Position numbers and translations under genes: made by a program. Below the pieces are notes generated by a model, which was not told the DNA's origin, ran no database searches, and saw nothing but the letters and a program-made list of their open reading frames with translations. A DNA stretch of 26,522 nucleotides from a virus, in the IMG/VR virus record IMGVR_UViG_3300031746_003562, positions 1 to 26,522 of that record; one strand, written 5' to 3'. This document shows, one piece after another, positions 15,379 through 21,751 of the stretch. How positions within the stretch are numbered: the first letter of the stretch is position 1; every line of letters starts with the position of its first letter.

Positions 15379-15677
15379 TTCATCCCTTCCCTTTGTTTGA
15401 GAGGTAGGTTCCAACCGACGTCAACGCCGAACCGATAGGCGACTCGCATCGCTGATAGGATCAATTCTATACTTTCCTCGCGATGATTGAGTTCATCGGT
15501 CGATAACATCGACACCATCGATTCCACACTCTTTGCGTGTTCGCGCATCGATATTTCATACTCTTGCCGAATTTCGTACCGCTGCTTTATTGCCATTGCG
15601 GCGGCTTCCTTCATGTCGCTTTCATCGACTAAAGCCTTGGCTTCATCGATCGTGCTCTGTGAAATCGTGATTCCCAT
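15375..15677 (-). CDS. Small hypothetical protein, MGITIS start and AMRVAYRFG tail
   Basis: AGGAGG lies just upstream of ATG 15677, so 100 residues are preferred over a longer frame. The N-terminus MGITISQSTIDEAKALV resembles those of the genes starting at 15877 and 16751. The C-terminus ESIELILSAMRVAYRFGVDVG is paralogous to the tails of the products ending near 14984 and 21412. The product is mainly helical. Function unknown. Confidence 0.6.
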   Translation of the reverse strand: MGITISQSTIDEAKALVDESDMKEAAAMAIKQRYEIRQEYEISMREHAKSVESMVSMLSTDELNHREESIELILSAMRVAYRFGVDVGWNLPLKQREGMK

Positions 15678-15685
15678 TTTACCTC

Positions 15686-15877
15686 CTAGCATCTCTTCCA
15701 ATTTAACCTGAATACAATAATTTCCTCGAGGAGTTGTTTACGTTCACTGTTTGAGTAACAGGAAGGATTGATGATATATCCTTGAACTCTATCTAACAAA
15801 CTCAAGATCGCTTTACATTCCGCTTCTTTTCTTTCAAGTCCTTCATCGGTCGTGCCCAATGAAATAGTGACACTCAT
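15686..15877 (-). CDS. Small hypothetical protein (63 aa)
   Basis: CGGAG precedes the ATG at 15877 by 5 nt. The protein begins MSVTISLGTTDEGLERKEAE, similar to the start of its downstream neighbour (MGITISQSTIDEAK), so the pair may have arisen by duplication followed by divergence. The rest is a helical segment ending FRLNWKRC. No domain is recognised. Confidence 0.55.
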   Translation of the reverse strand: MSVTISLGTTDEGLERKEAECKAILSLLDRVQGYIINPSCYSNSERKQLLEEIIVFRLNWKRC

Positions 15878-15890
15878 TTTTTCTCCGTTT

Positions 15891-16322
15891 CTATTGGTCA
15901 AAATCAAACACTATCCGCAACTCGTCCGTGGCTCTTCCCCCAAGCATAGCCTCCAAACTCGCTAAAATATAAAACCACGAAGGGTCGAGGACATTCAAAA
16001 GAGTCGTCTCGGAGTTTACTCGAAGATCCGTGAAGGTCTGCCCATAGTTCACAGCCAGCAACTCTTTCAAAGTTAAATAAGATGCGTTGTATCCCGCGTG
16101 GTTGTGCCAGGGACGACGTCTGTTTCGGGGTGACGCTTCATCTGTTGGATAACCTCGTGGCGTTGGGAGTAATGCTGGGACACCTGCCTCGTTCATAACT
16201 TCACCACCCGTTAAGAAGGCGAAGCGAGCGTAGTTGCGATCCGATAACGGTTCGGGCGCGTTTAAACTAGCCCATTTCCCATCGGTTTTGACCTCGACGT
16301 ACGGATTGATATCACAGCCCAT
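15891..16322 (-). CDS. Conserved phage hypothetical of the MGCDI type
   Basis: The 143-residue protein begins MGCDINPYVEVKTDGKWASL, with RNYARFAFLTG further on. This pattern of MGCDI, a short aromatic strand and RNY..FA is shared by a family found in many phages and bacteria with no known function. The later part is rich in Trp, His and Tyr (RPWHNHAGYNASYLTLKELL). AAGGAG lies 8 nt before the ATG. Confidence 0.75.
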   Translation of the reverse strand: MGCDINPYVEVKTDGKWASLNAPEPLSDRNYARFAFLTGGEVMNEAGVPALLPTPRGYPTDEASPRNRRRPWHNHAGYNASYLTLKELLAVNYGQTFTDLRVNSETTLLNVLDPSWFYILASLEAMLGGRATDELRIVFDFDQ

Positions 16323-16352
16323 TTGTGTTTCTCCTTGTCATTTATTCCTTCG

Positions 16353-16751
16353 TCAGCGCACTACGAGGTTTCGATGTTCGCCATGAACCACGAGCTCGGC
16401 GTCGATGATTAAAAAATGACAATGAGCTCTGAATGCCATGACCTGGCCCGACGACAAATTCACCGCGCATTCATCCAGAACATCGACCTCTTGCTCAAAA
16501 TTAACCTTCGCTTTATCCCAGTCGCCCTCGGGCAACCCATTGACCACCACTTGAGGAATATCTATCTTCGGCACGAGAAACTTTCCCAACTTCAGCCATA
16601 TCGTGGTCGGCAAACCATCGTCGATCTTGAAGAGCGTTCCCGGCGGCATATGTTCAATGTGCCCCTTCCAATAGCGCGGCTGTTGCGGGTCGTATGCGAA
16701 CTCGCCATTGATGTCGTGCGCGCGCGGCGTGTCTCTTATCGTGATTCCCAT
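16353..16751 (-). CDS. Hypothetical protein, MGITI start
   Basis: ATG 16751 is chosen because AAGGATGAGAG lies directly upstream. A longer frame to 16838 overlaps the preceding gene. The 132 residues start MGITIRDTPRAHDINGEF, and the DNA around this start matches that of the gene at 15677 (shared TCGTGATTCCCAT on the plus strand). The protein looks beta-rich (TLFKIDDGLPTTIWLKLGKF) with a C-terminal HCHFLIIDAELVVHGEH. Function unknown. Confidence 0.55.
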   Translation of the reverse strand: MGITIRDTPRAHDINGEFAYDPQQPRYWKGHIEHMPPGTLFKIDDGLPTTIWLKLGKFLVPKIDIPQVVVNGLPEGDWDKAKVNFEQEVDVLDECAVNLSSGQVMAFRAHCHFLIIDAELVVHGEHRNLVVR

Positions 16752-16762
16752 TCTCTCATCCT

Positions 16763-17290
16763 TCAAGGCTCGAAGCCCGGTTTGTAGTTTGTAATCTCCC
16801 TCTCTAACTCTTTCGCGACACGCTCTCTGATAATGCAATCGTCAGCGTGATTGGCGACCGCGGGCACTACTTCGAGCACTCCTTTGATCATCTTGATGGC
16901 AGTGATAATCGATTCGGCATCATCGTCGCGGTAATCTTTATCCAATGTCACTACCAAACCTTTATATTTGTCGGTCATGTTTTCTTCCTTTATCCTCTCA
17001 AGCTTTTCCCCAAGCCACGCAGCGTATTTCATGTTTTCTTCCTTTATCCTCTCAAGCTTTTCCCCAAGCCACGCAGCGTATTTGATGTCATCGGCATGAC
17101 AACGCGCGCAAACATCTTCGCTGTAGAATTCGACTTGGCCTTTATGATTATCGCATCCGTGGTACCTGCACTTCGTGTTGTCAATTTTAGTTATCCGAAA
17201 TGGCCCAAGCTTTTCCTCAAGCCACGCAGCGTATTGATCGCGATCTTCTTCTGGATCATCTTGATTGATCCAATCGGCCATTTCACCCAT
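16763..17290 (-). CDS. Repeat-containing hypothetical protein, probably a gene fusion
   Basis: The 175-residue frame has three parts. First comes a YAAWLEEKLG segment with a Cys/His cluster (CRYHGCDNH, CARCHAD). Then two perfect copies of KYAAWLGEKLERIKEENM follow, encoded by a 54-bp tandem repeat. Last is MTDKYKGLVVTLDKDYRDDD and a helical domain (IITAIKMIKGVLEVVPAVAN). The last part resembles a free-standing phage protein of about 70 residues. An internal ATG at 16978 has its own AGGAAG site, so 71 residues may also be made alone. The 54-bp duplication seems to have joined two genes in frame. Confidence 0.6.
   Translation of the reverse strand: MGEMADWINQDDPEEDRDQYAAWLEEKLGPFRITKIDNTKCRYHGCDNHKGQVEFYSEDVCARCHADDIKYAAWLGEKLERIKEENMKYAAWLGEKLERIKEENMTDKYKGLVVTLDKDYRDDDAESIITAIKMIKGVLEVVPAVANHADDCIIRERVAKELEREITNYKPGFEP
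16977..17084 (-). repeat. 54-bp tandem repeat, two copies
   Basis: Copies at 16977-17030 and 17031-17084 differ at one base. A diverged partial third copy (AAGCTTTTCC-CAAGCCACGCAGCGTATT type) lies at about 17209-17241. Each unit encodes a YAAWLGEKLERIKEENM unit and carries the AGGAAG ribosome site of the downstream frame. Confidence 0.9.
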
Positions 17291-17354
17291 GGTTCACCCG
17301 CCGAAAAGAAATCGTAGTAAGTTCGCCACTTGTTAACTTCTTCGCAAAACTCAT
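17283..17354 (-). pseudogene. Orphan 5' gene fragment (23 codons) matching the upstream gene start
   Basis: A frame from ATG 17354, behind GGGAG, gives MSFAKKLTSGELTTISFRRV and three more residues before a stop. It matches the start of the gene just upstream (MSFSKKLASGELTAATHRQT), then diverges. It looks like the remnant of a duplicated gene whose body was deleted. It could still be translated as a short peptide coupled to the next gene. Confidence 0.55.
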
Positions 17355-17366
17355 TTTATTCTCCCT

Positions 17367-17786
17367 CTATTTATATCCTTCTAAAGCATTAAGGTAATGC
17401 GCCATGACGTAAGCCTCTTTACAAGAGCCTACTAAAAACGGTCCCTTACGAACGTAGTGATTATGGACTAACCATTTCCCGTAATAGAACCGAGTGTAAA
17501 ATTCATTCAACTCCCCAACTTGAGGTCTTAGTCCCCACGGTCCTCGCATTCGCCAATGCAAATCTCGTTCAGCATCGACTACGGATTCTGGTATTGGTCG
17601 CCCGCGAGACCACTCGATTTGATCAGATAACTCGATAGCGAGTTTGTAATAAACACTCTCACCGTCAAATACGGCATTTAGAAAATCGCAAATATCTTTG
17701 TTCATTCTCATACTCTCTGTCGATAGGGTTTGCCGATGGGTCGCCGCCGTGAGTTCGCCACTTGCTAGCTTCTTAGAAAAACTCAT
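17367..17786 (-). CDS. Hypothetical protein, aromatic-rich
   Basis: The 139-residue product starts MSFSKKLASGELTAATHRQT, with GAGAGGGG just before the ATG. It has an aromatic, Trp-rich middle (HWRMRGPWGLRPQVGELNEF) and the C-terminal segment SCKEAYVMAHYLNALEGYK. No known domain is visible. A fragment of its 5' end is repeated directly downstream. Confidence 0.55.
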   Translation of the reverse strand: MSFSKKLASGELTAATHRQTLSTESMRMNKDICDFLNAVFDGESVYYKLAIELSDQIEWSRGRPIPESVVDAERDLHWRMRGPWGLRPQVGELNEFYTRFYYGKWLVHNHYVRKGPFLVGSCKEAYVMAHYLNALEGYK

Positions 17787-17787
17787 T

Positions 17788-18159
17788 TCACCCCTCTCTT
17801 ATTCTCTTGCCGTCGGCACTGAATAGATAACGCTCACTGTCAACGTTGACGACGGTGTTCAAGCGCTTGGCGATGCCCATCCCATGATTCTTTTCCAGCC
17901 CGAGACTGACCGCCGCGTCGAGGTGCTCGTGAATCTCCTTTTCTATCTCCTGCAATAATCTCTGAAACCCACCCTTTTTGATCGCGTCGATGAACTCCAA
18001 CTTTTCCGTCGCCGCTCTCAACTCCGAGATGGCCAACGTCGCACGCGCCGCGCGATACTTTTGATCATCTGTGAAACCCTCGAATGCCTCCTTGAACAGC
18101 GGGCAATTATTCGATGCAGCCTTCACCATTTCGGTTGTATATTTCACTGTGTGTGCCAT
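17788..18159 (-). CDS. Hypothetical helical protein
   Basis: 123 residues, mostly helical (KYRAARATLAISELRAATEK and RLLQEIEKEIHEHLDAAVSL), ending in a small beta hairpin-like tail (VDSERYLFSADGKRIREG). GGGAG lies 8 nt before the ATG. Only one cysteine is present and no motif is recognised. It stands between two other small genes in the same direction with a 1-bp gap downstream. Confidence 0.55.
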   Translation of the reverse strand: MAHTVKYTTEMVKAASNNCPLFKEAFEGFTDDQKYRAARATLAISELRAATEKLEFIDAIKKGGFQRLLQEIEKEIHEHLDAAVSLGLEKNHGMGIAKRLNTVVNVDSERYLFSADGKRIREG

Positions 18160-18205
18160 GTGTTTTTCTCCCTATTTCATATCAGAATTAGCAAGCCTTA
18201 TCGCT

Positions 18206-18367
18206 CTAGTCTTCAGATATTTTTATTTCCCATCTAGTCAAAGAAGCGCGCAGGATTTTCCGACACTTCGCACAGATTGTATAACGCACAGTCTTAGTGC
18301 AACACATACAGCGGCACTGGCTTATGACCTCGTCACATTCGGAACACTTCGCAATGAAATGGCTCAT
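18206..18367 (-). CDS. Small zinc-ribbon protein (53 aa)
   Basis: The start at 18367 overlaps the upstream TGA (ATGA) and has GGGAG 4 nt upstream. The protein packs cysteines as CSEC, CRCMCC and CAKC, which suits one or two zinc sites, then a basic tail (LRASLTRWEIKISED). Small ribbon proteins of this size in phages may bind nucleic acid or inhibit host enzymes. No specific family is recognised. Confidence 0.6.
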   Translation of the reverse strand: MSHFIAKCSECDEVISQCRCMCCTKTVRYTICAKCRKILRASLTRWEIKISED

Positions 18368-18681
18368 GGTTCTCCCTTTACCTTCATCGTCGACTTGTAC
18401 GCCCTCTTCCTTCTCAGCAAATGCCCACGCACGGCTTCCTTTTCCGTCGCGTAGCGCACGCATTCGCCATCATCCGGTCCGCCAAAAACCATCGTCTCAA
18501 AAATAAGTGGCGCACCTTTGTCATTCTGACCGTGACTACTTCCAAGCCAAACGGTCGACACACGAATCTTGCCGCCCGTCAAACCAATTACACGGTAAGT
18601 GTTATCGTTCAACAACTCGATCCACTTCTCAAAACTGATTGACTCTCCATGTTTGTCGCGCCAGTCGATTTCGGTTTTCAT
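18364..18681 (-). CDS. Conserved phage hypothetical protein (VSTVWLG type)
   Basis: ATG 18681 overlaps the upstream TGA and has AAGGAG 8 nt before it. The 105-residue protein has the pattern IDWRDKHGESISFEKWIELL, VSTVWLGSSHGQN, PLIFETMVFGGPDDGECVRY and ATEKEAVRGH, which recurs in small proteins of many phages with no known role. It is likely a single compact alpha/beta domain. It forms a translationally coupled trio with the lipoprotein gene before it and the small zinc protein after it. Confidence 0.65.
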   Translation of the reverse strand: MKTEIDWRDKHGESISFEKWIELLNDNTYRVIGLTGGKIRVSTVWLGSSHGQNDKGAPLIFETMVFGGPDDGECVRYATEKEAVRGHLLRRKRAYKSTMKVKGEP

Positions 18682-18950
18682 CGTCCGCACTCCTTCAGGC
18701 ACTTGTAAAAATAACAGGACGCTTCGGCGTTCTTGATCCCGATGAGTCGCCTCTCAATATCGGGCGCTTCGCCGGCGTCATCTATCCAAACATTTCCGTT
18801 CGCCGCCTTCGCCACCTGCTCGTCTTGCTCTATGACGAGACCTCCATCGCTCGAGATCTTGCACTCAAAACAGAGCGCGTCCTCGCGGCATATGACCGCC
18901 TCGATTCCACAGCCCGTGAATATGAGCATCGCCAACGCTAGGCTTTTCAT
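18678..18950 (-). CDS. Small predicted lipoprotein, cysteine-rich
   Basis: The 90-residue product starts MKSLALAMLIFTGCGIEAVI, a short signal peptide ending in a lipobox-like FTGC with Cys14 as the acylation site. Five further cysteines (CREDALCFEC, CYFYKC and a final C) may form disulfides outside the cell membrane. Phage lipoproteins include superinfection-exclusion factors and Rz1-type spanins. Neither signature is clear here. It is the first gene after the long gap that holds the CRISPR mini-array, and the gap probably carries its promoter. The ribosome site is modest (GGGGG). Confidence 0.6.
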   Translation of the reverse strand: MKSLALAMLIFTGCGIEAVICREDALCFECKISSDGGLVIEQDEQVAKAANGNVWIDDAGEAPDIERRLIGIKNAEASCYFYKCLKECGR

Positions 18951-19141
18951 GATTGCTACCCCCGAATTGCGTAGTTTTACCTCTAACTATTTTAACAGCA
19001 ACCTGCCGATTTCTAACGATTTTTGTAGGAACCTAAACATTTCAATTGCGTCGCAGCTTGCGTACGATTGCGTTGTTACGTATTCTTGAGTCCTCCGAAT
19101 TGCGTGCCGCTCGATCTTTTCTGAGGAGGTCGGGCGGCATT
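18951..19141 (-). promoter_or_regulatory. Gene-free region with clustered ATTGCGT repeats
   Basis: ATTGCGT (plus strand) occurs at 18966, 19045, 19067 and 19099. Two of these lie in the longer CCGAATTGCGT (18962-18972 and 19095-19105). The minus strand also carries TTGAAA and AT-rich TAAAAT boxes, but at poor spacing. The cluster may be an operator upstream of the lipoprotein gene. The 19096-19110 part also matches 15 nt of the HNH gene at 3933-3947. The rest of the 311-bp gap holds the CRISPR mini-array and a short spacer. Confidence 0.4.
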
Positions 19142-19231
19142 TTCTTTTGCCCCGCGCGTGCGGGGAACATGAAGAAATGCTCGTCGAAATTCTTGAACAC
19201 CCCGGTTCAGCCCCGCGTGTGCGGGGAAACA
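19142..19231 (-). CRISPR. Type I-E-like mini-CRISPR array: two repeats, one spacer
   Basis: Two 29-nt repeats (19142-19170 and 19203-19231) flank one 32-nt spacer (19171-19202), giving the exact 61-nt period of type I-E arrays. Both keep the CCCCGC-N4-GCGGGG stem while the loop varies (GCGT or GTGT). Read on the minus strand, the first repeat ends CTGAACCG, which matches the 8-nt crRNA handle of type I-E. The last repeat is degenerate at its 3' end, as terminal repeats usually are. 20 of 29 repeat positions agree. No cas gene or clear leader is present, so processing would rely on host Cas proteins and transcription on phage readthrough. Confidence 0.8.
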
Positions 19232-19261
19232 AATGAGGGAGCCAGGCGGGGATTTGCGGGT

Positions 19262-19915
19262 TCATGGGTGCTGCCTTTGGCACGGGCCGCTGTTCTTTGG
19301 GTGGCCGCAGACCGAGCAGACACCGGCCAGCCTCACCGCTTCGGCCGTTGCCATCTCGGCCAAGTGACCGCATGACCCCAGATCCCACCGCACCGCGTTT
19401 GGCGGTGCCAGGTAGACGCCGGACTCGTCGAGCCGATAGGTCGGGCACGCATCGTCCGAATCCATTCGCTCGATCTGAAACACGCGACCTTCAATCGGTG
19501 CGCGTTCTCGGTGCTTCAGCAAGACGCGAAACGTCGCGGCGCTCATCTCGTACCAGTACATCGCGTGGCGCTCGACGCACCACACGTTCATGCGAACACG
19601 GCAGGCTGGTGTCACGCCGTTGTGGGATTGGTCCTTCCGGTTGTACGGCACCCACCCGTCGTCCTCGCTCCATATCGCGTCGTACGGGAACGGTTCCCCG
19701 ACGAACACAACACGGGCCTTGTCGCCCATCTCTCCGAGAATCATCTCGTTGGGGCGCCTGATCGCGCCGAGGTGGCTACGGGCCTCGTACGTGGCATCTC
19801 GCATCGTCTTGATTTCCAGGCACAAAAGCTCCGTCTGTCCGGGCACCCGATCGAGCCCCTCGCTCTCTCGCTGGGCGACGCATGCCCGCAGGATGCGTTC
19901 TACGTCCGGTCTCAT
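19262..19915 (-). CDS. Hypothetical protein with C-terminal zinc-knuckle
   Basis: The start at 19915 overlaps the upstream TGA (ATGA) and has GGAGG 5 nt before it. The 217-residue protein runs from MRPDVERILRACVAQRESEG through a Trp/Tyr-rich middle (VWCVERHAMYWYEMSAATFR) to CSVCGHPKNSGPCQ, a likely metal site. Its base composition looks more GC-rich than its neighbours by eye. It lies directly upstream of the CRISPR repeats, so it occupies the place where an array leader would be. Function unknown. A link with the array is unproven. Confidence 0.6.
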   Translation of the reverse strand: MRPDVERILRACVAQRESEGLDRVPGQTELLCLEIKTMRDATYEARSHLGAIRRPNEMILGEMGDKARVVFVGEPFPYDAIWSEDDGWVPYNRKDQSHNGVTPACRVRMNVWCVERHAMYWYEMSAATFRVLLKHRERAPIEGRVFQIERMDSDDACPTYRLDESGVYLAPPNAVRWDLGSCGHLAEMATAEAVRLAGVCSVCGHPKNSGPCQRQHP

Positions 19916-20538
19916 ACAGCCTCCGTACACTCGATGTCGTTCAAAATTTTTCCGCCTCTCACCATCATCGTGGGAGCCCATCCATGCTCGACGAAATTCA
20001 ACGCCGCCTCTCTCGAGTAACCTTGCGTGACGAGATAGTCGACAAACGTTTCCTTCGTCGGAAATACCGGCGAGATGGGCGAGCCTTCGCTTACCGTTTC
20101 CCAGAGCTGATACCCCTCACCCTCGGGCGGTAACTCTTCCTCCCACGCTTCGTACTTTGCTTTGACCGCGGCATCGATGCCTGTACTATCACAGATAGTG
20201 CACCTTCCCCAACCGGGGAGACCTGCTATCTCGAGGAGTTTTTGTTTGAGACTGAACGTCTGTCCCCATTCTAGAAGCACCACTCCTTTGGGCTCGCCCG
20301 ATAACGCGACGAATAACTCATGGAGTTCTTTTGCGCGTGCGTTTCTATTGGCATCCGTGGGGTTGGTCGCCGATATCTGAAACTCTTCCAACCACTTATT
20401 GAACCAGCGGTCGCCCGGCGTTGCGCCTGTGCCGCCACAATGCGCGCATTGCTTCCAGTACGGATTCAGAAAGCCTTGCCACACTTTGCGCAAAGGCCAA
20501 TTGAAATCAAGAGGCACCCGATAGATTTCTCTTCCCAT
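19912..20538 (-). CDS. Conserved hypothetical with DnaJ-like zinc motifs
   Basis: The 208 residues include CAHCGGTG (31-38) and CTICDSTG (113-120), which together resemble the CxxCxGxG zinc repeats of DnaJ. The C-terminal block reads PPEGEGYQLWETVSEGSPIS, PVFPTKETFVDYLVTQGYSR and NFVEHGWAPTMM. I recognise this block from a family of phage and bacterial hypothetical proteins. No J-domain is present, so chaperone activity is not implied. A hairpin and GGGAG precede the ATG. Confidence 0.7.
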   Translation of the reverse strand: MGREIYRVPLDFNWPLRKVWQGFLNPYWKQCAHCGGTGATPGDRWFNKWLEEFQISATNPTDANRNARAKELHELFVALSGEPKGVVLLEWGQTFSLKQKLLEIAGLPGWGRCTICDSTGIDAAVKAKYEAWEEELPPEGEGYQLWETVSEGSPISPVFPTKETFVDYLVTQGYSREAALNFVEHGWAPTMMVRGGKILNDIECTEAV

Positions 20539-20553
20539 AATTTTTCTCCCTTG

Positions 20554-20566
20554 AGCGCCATGCGCT
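20554..20566 (-). promoter_or_regulatory. Hairpin 5' of ribosome site (cassette 1)
   Basis: AGCGC-ATG-GCGCT on the minus strand is followed directly by CAAGGGAG and the ATG at 20538. TTTCACAGGTAGT lies upstream, after the previous stop. It is one member of a nine-copy series. Confidence 0.65.
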
Positions 20567-20580
20567 AACTACCTGTGAAA

Positions 20581-21099
20581 CTATCGCTTTGAGAACTTTT
20601 TCTTTCCATACTGCTCTGAAATTGGCTCTCCCTGTCGGCAGAGTTTATTCGATATTTTCGAGATCGTCACCTCATAATGGTAGACCTCGATGCCGATTCT
20701 CATTCCTATCGTACACGTGACGATTCGTCGACGGGCACCGCATCGCTGGCACCTTCCGACGTGCGCGCGAAGAGTCGCCGACCAACCCTCAGGGAGTTTC
20801 TCTTTGATCTCCTCGTAGATCTCGAATTGCTCGGGCGTGCACGAGATGTTGCCATGCTCGCTAGCGAACTTGACGTCCTTGTCCTCGCAGTATTCGCTAT
20901 CGCAAACGTCGACGGGGCGCATTGAGCACCACCTCGGATACGTGTCGAGACCGTACCGCGCAAGCATGATCTTCTTGAGCTCGGCGAGCGCCTGCTCGTG
21001 ACCGAGGTGTCCTTCTCGCCATTGACGCAAGAGCGCTTCTTCCTTTTGCGCGTCGGCGTGTGAAATCAAATTCTCAATCCGTTCGTTCTCTCTGCTCAT
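20581..21099 (-). CDS. Zinc-ribbon hypothetical protein
   Basis: The 172-residue protein has a charged helical N-terminus (RENERIENLISHADAQKEEA), a cysteine cluster (CSMRPVDVCDSEYC), then CQRCGARRRIVTC and a basic C-terminus ending KKFSKR. It may bind one zinc through the later cysteines. AGAGG precedes the ATG. It overlaps the upstream gene by 26 bp. No family is recognised. Confidence 0.6.
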   Translation of the reverse strand: MSRENERIENLISHADAQKEEALLRQWREGHLGHEQALAELKKIMLARYGLDTYPRWCSMRPVDVCDSEYCEDKDVKFASEHGNISCTPEQFEIYEEIKEKLPEGWSATLRAHVGRCQRCGARRRIVTCTIGMRIGIEVYHYEVTISKISNKLCRQGEPISEQYGKKKFSKR

Positions 21100-21286
21100 C
21101 TTTCACCTCTTGCAAGGTCACCCGCGAGAGCGACCTGCGATAAATTTCTGCTAGTACTCTGACCTCCTTCACGTGTTGTGAAATGATAGCGCACTCGTCT
21201 TCAAGGTCTTGCACGGCCTTTCTCACGAGCGCAAACTGTTGTTCGAGTACACCCGTCGCCGCGCTGAAATCCGTTGCGGTATCCAT
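21074..21286 (-). CDS. Small coiled-coil hypothetical protein (70 aa)
   Basis: GGGAGGG 7 nt upstream supports ATG 21286. The frame remains open further upstream, but that part is a shadow. The protein is a long charged helix (VLEQQFALVRKAVQDLEDEC, ISQHVKEVRVLAEIYRRSLS), probably a coiled coil. Function unknown. Confidence 0.55.
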   Translation of the reverse strand: MDTATDFSAATGVLEQQFALVRKAVQDLEDECAIISQHVKEVRVLAEIYRRSLSRVTLQEVKDEQRERTD

Positions 21287-21411
21287 GATGAGCCCTCCCC
21301 GCATCCTCGATATCACCCCTCTTCGAAATTCCGTATAGAAATAATTCGAGGCCTTGAATTTCGAGGCTCTCTCGTATTTCATGCTAAAAAATTCCAGCGT
21401 TGCCAAAATTA

Positions 21412-21699
21412 CTACTTTCTTCCTTCCCCCGGCAAAGACCCGCCGGGTACGTACCACTTTGGTTTTGGCTCTTCTTTCACGCAAAGCAAAGGGTCACGGA
21501 AAACCGTTTCCGGCGGGTTTTCTGCGACCAATCCGCTCGCAGCCTGGAAGCCATGCAAGTATGCGGAGCGAAGCGCTAGACGAATATCAACCGCTAGCAC
21601 CACGTGTGAATCTAGCTGGTCCTGCAAGTAACTTTCCATGTTATGCGCGCGCAAATATTTTTCAACTAAACCTGCCAATGCTTTGTCTAGGTCGTCCAT
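21412..21699 (-). CDS. Small hypothetical protein with ALRSAYLHGFQAA segment
   Basis: ATG 21699 with CGGAG 6 nt upstream gives 95 residues (MDDLDKALAGLVEKYLRAHN at the start). The segment VDIRLALRSAYLHGFQAASG is shared with two small proteins encoded near 15.0 and 15.4 kb, so these are paralogues over this helix. The C-terminal third is Pro-rich. A strong hairpin precedes its ribosome site. Confidence 0.55.
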   Translation of the reverse strand: MDDLDKALAGLVEKYLRAHNMESYLQDQLDSHVVLAVDIRLALRSAYLHGFQAASGLVAENPPETVFRDPLLCVKEEPKPKWYVPGGSLPGEGRK

Positions 21700-21716
21700 G
21701 TTTATCTCCGAAAGAA

Positions 21717-21741
21717 ACGCCCGGCAAGATGCACCGGGCGT
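21717..21741 (-). terminator. Strong GC hairpin between two small genes
   Basis: ACGCCCGG and CCGGGCGT form a perfect 8-bp stem around a 9-nt loop, followed on the minus strand by TTCTTT and then the CGGAG of the next gene. It resembles a terminator with a poor T tract, placed 10 bp after the upstream stop. It may attenuate transcription or protect an mRNA end. Confidence 0.5.
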
Positions 21742-21751
21742 GAAAGTTATT

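Noticed and set aside
16977-17084. The 54-bp tandem repeat as a CRISPR-like array
   Set aside because: The copies are directly adjacent without spacers and encode an in-frame peptide repeat.
19232-19261. Possible third CRISPR repeat (GGCGGGGATTTGCGGGTTCAT-like)
   Set aside because: It does not fall on the 61-nt period and lacks the paired CCCCGC/GCGGGG stem; at best a remnant.
18987-19448. Minus-strand frame of 153 codons running through the CRISPR repeats
   Set aside because: Its FPRTRG and SPHARGK segments are just the translated repeats, it overlaps the 217-residue gene in another frame, and it has no ribosome site.
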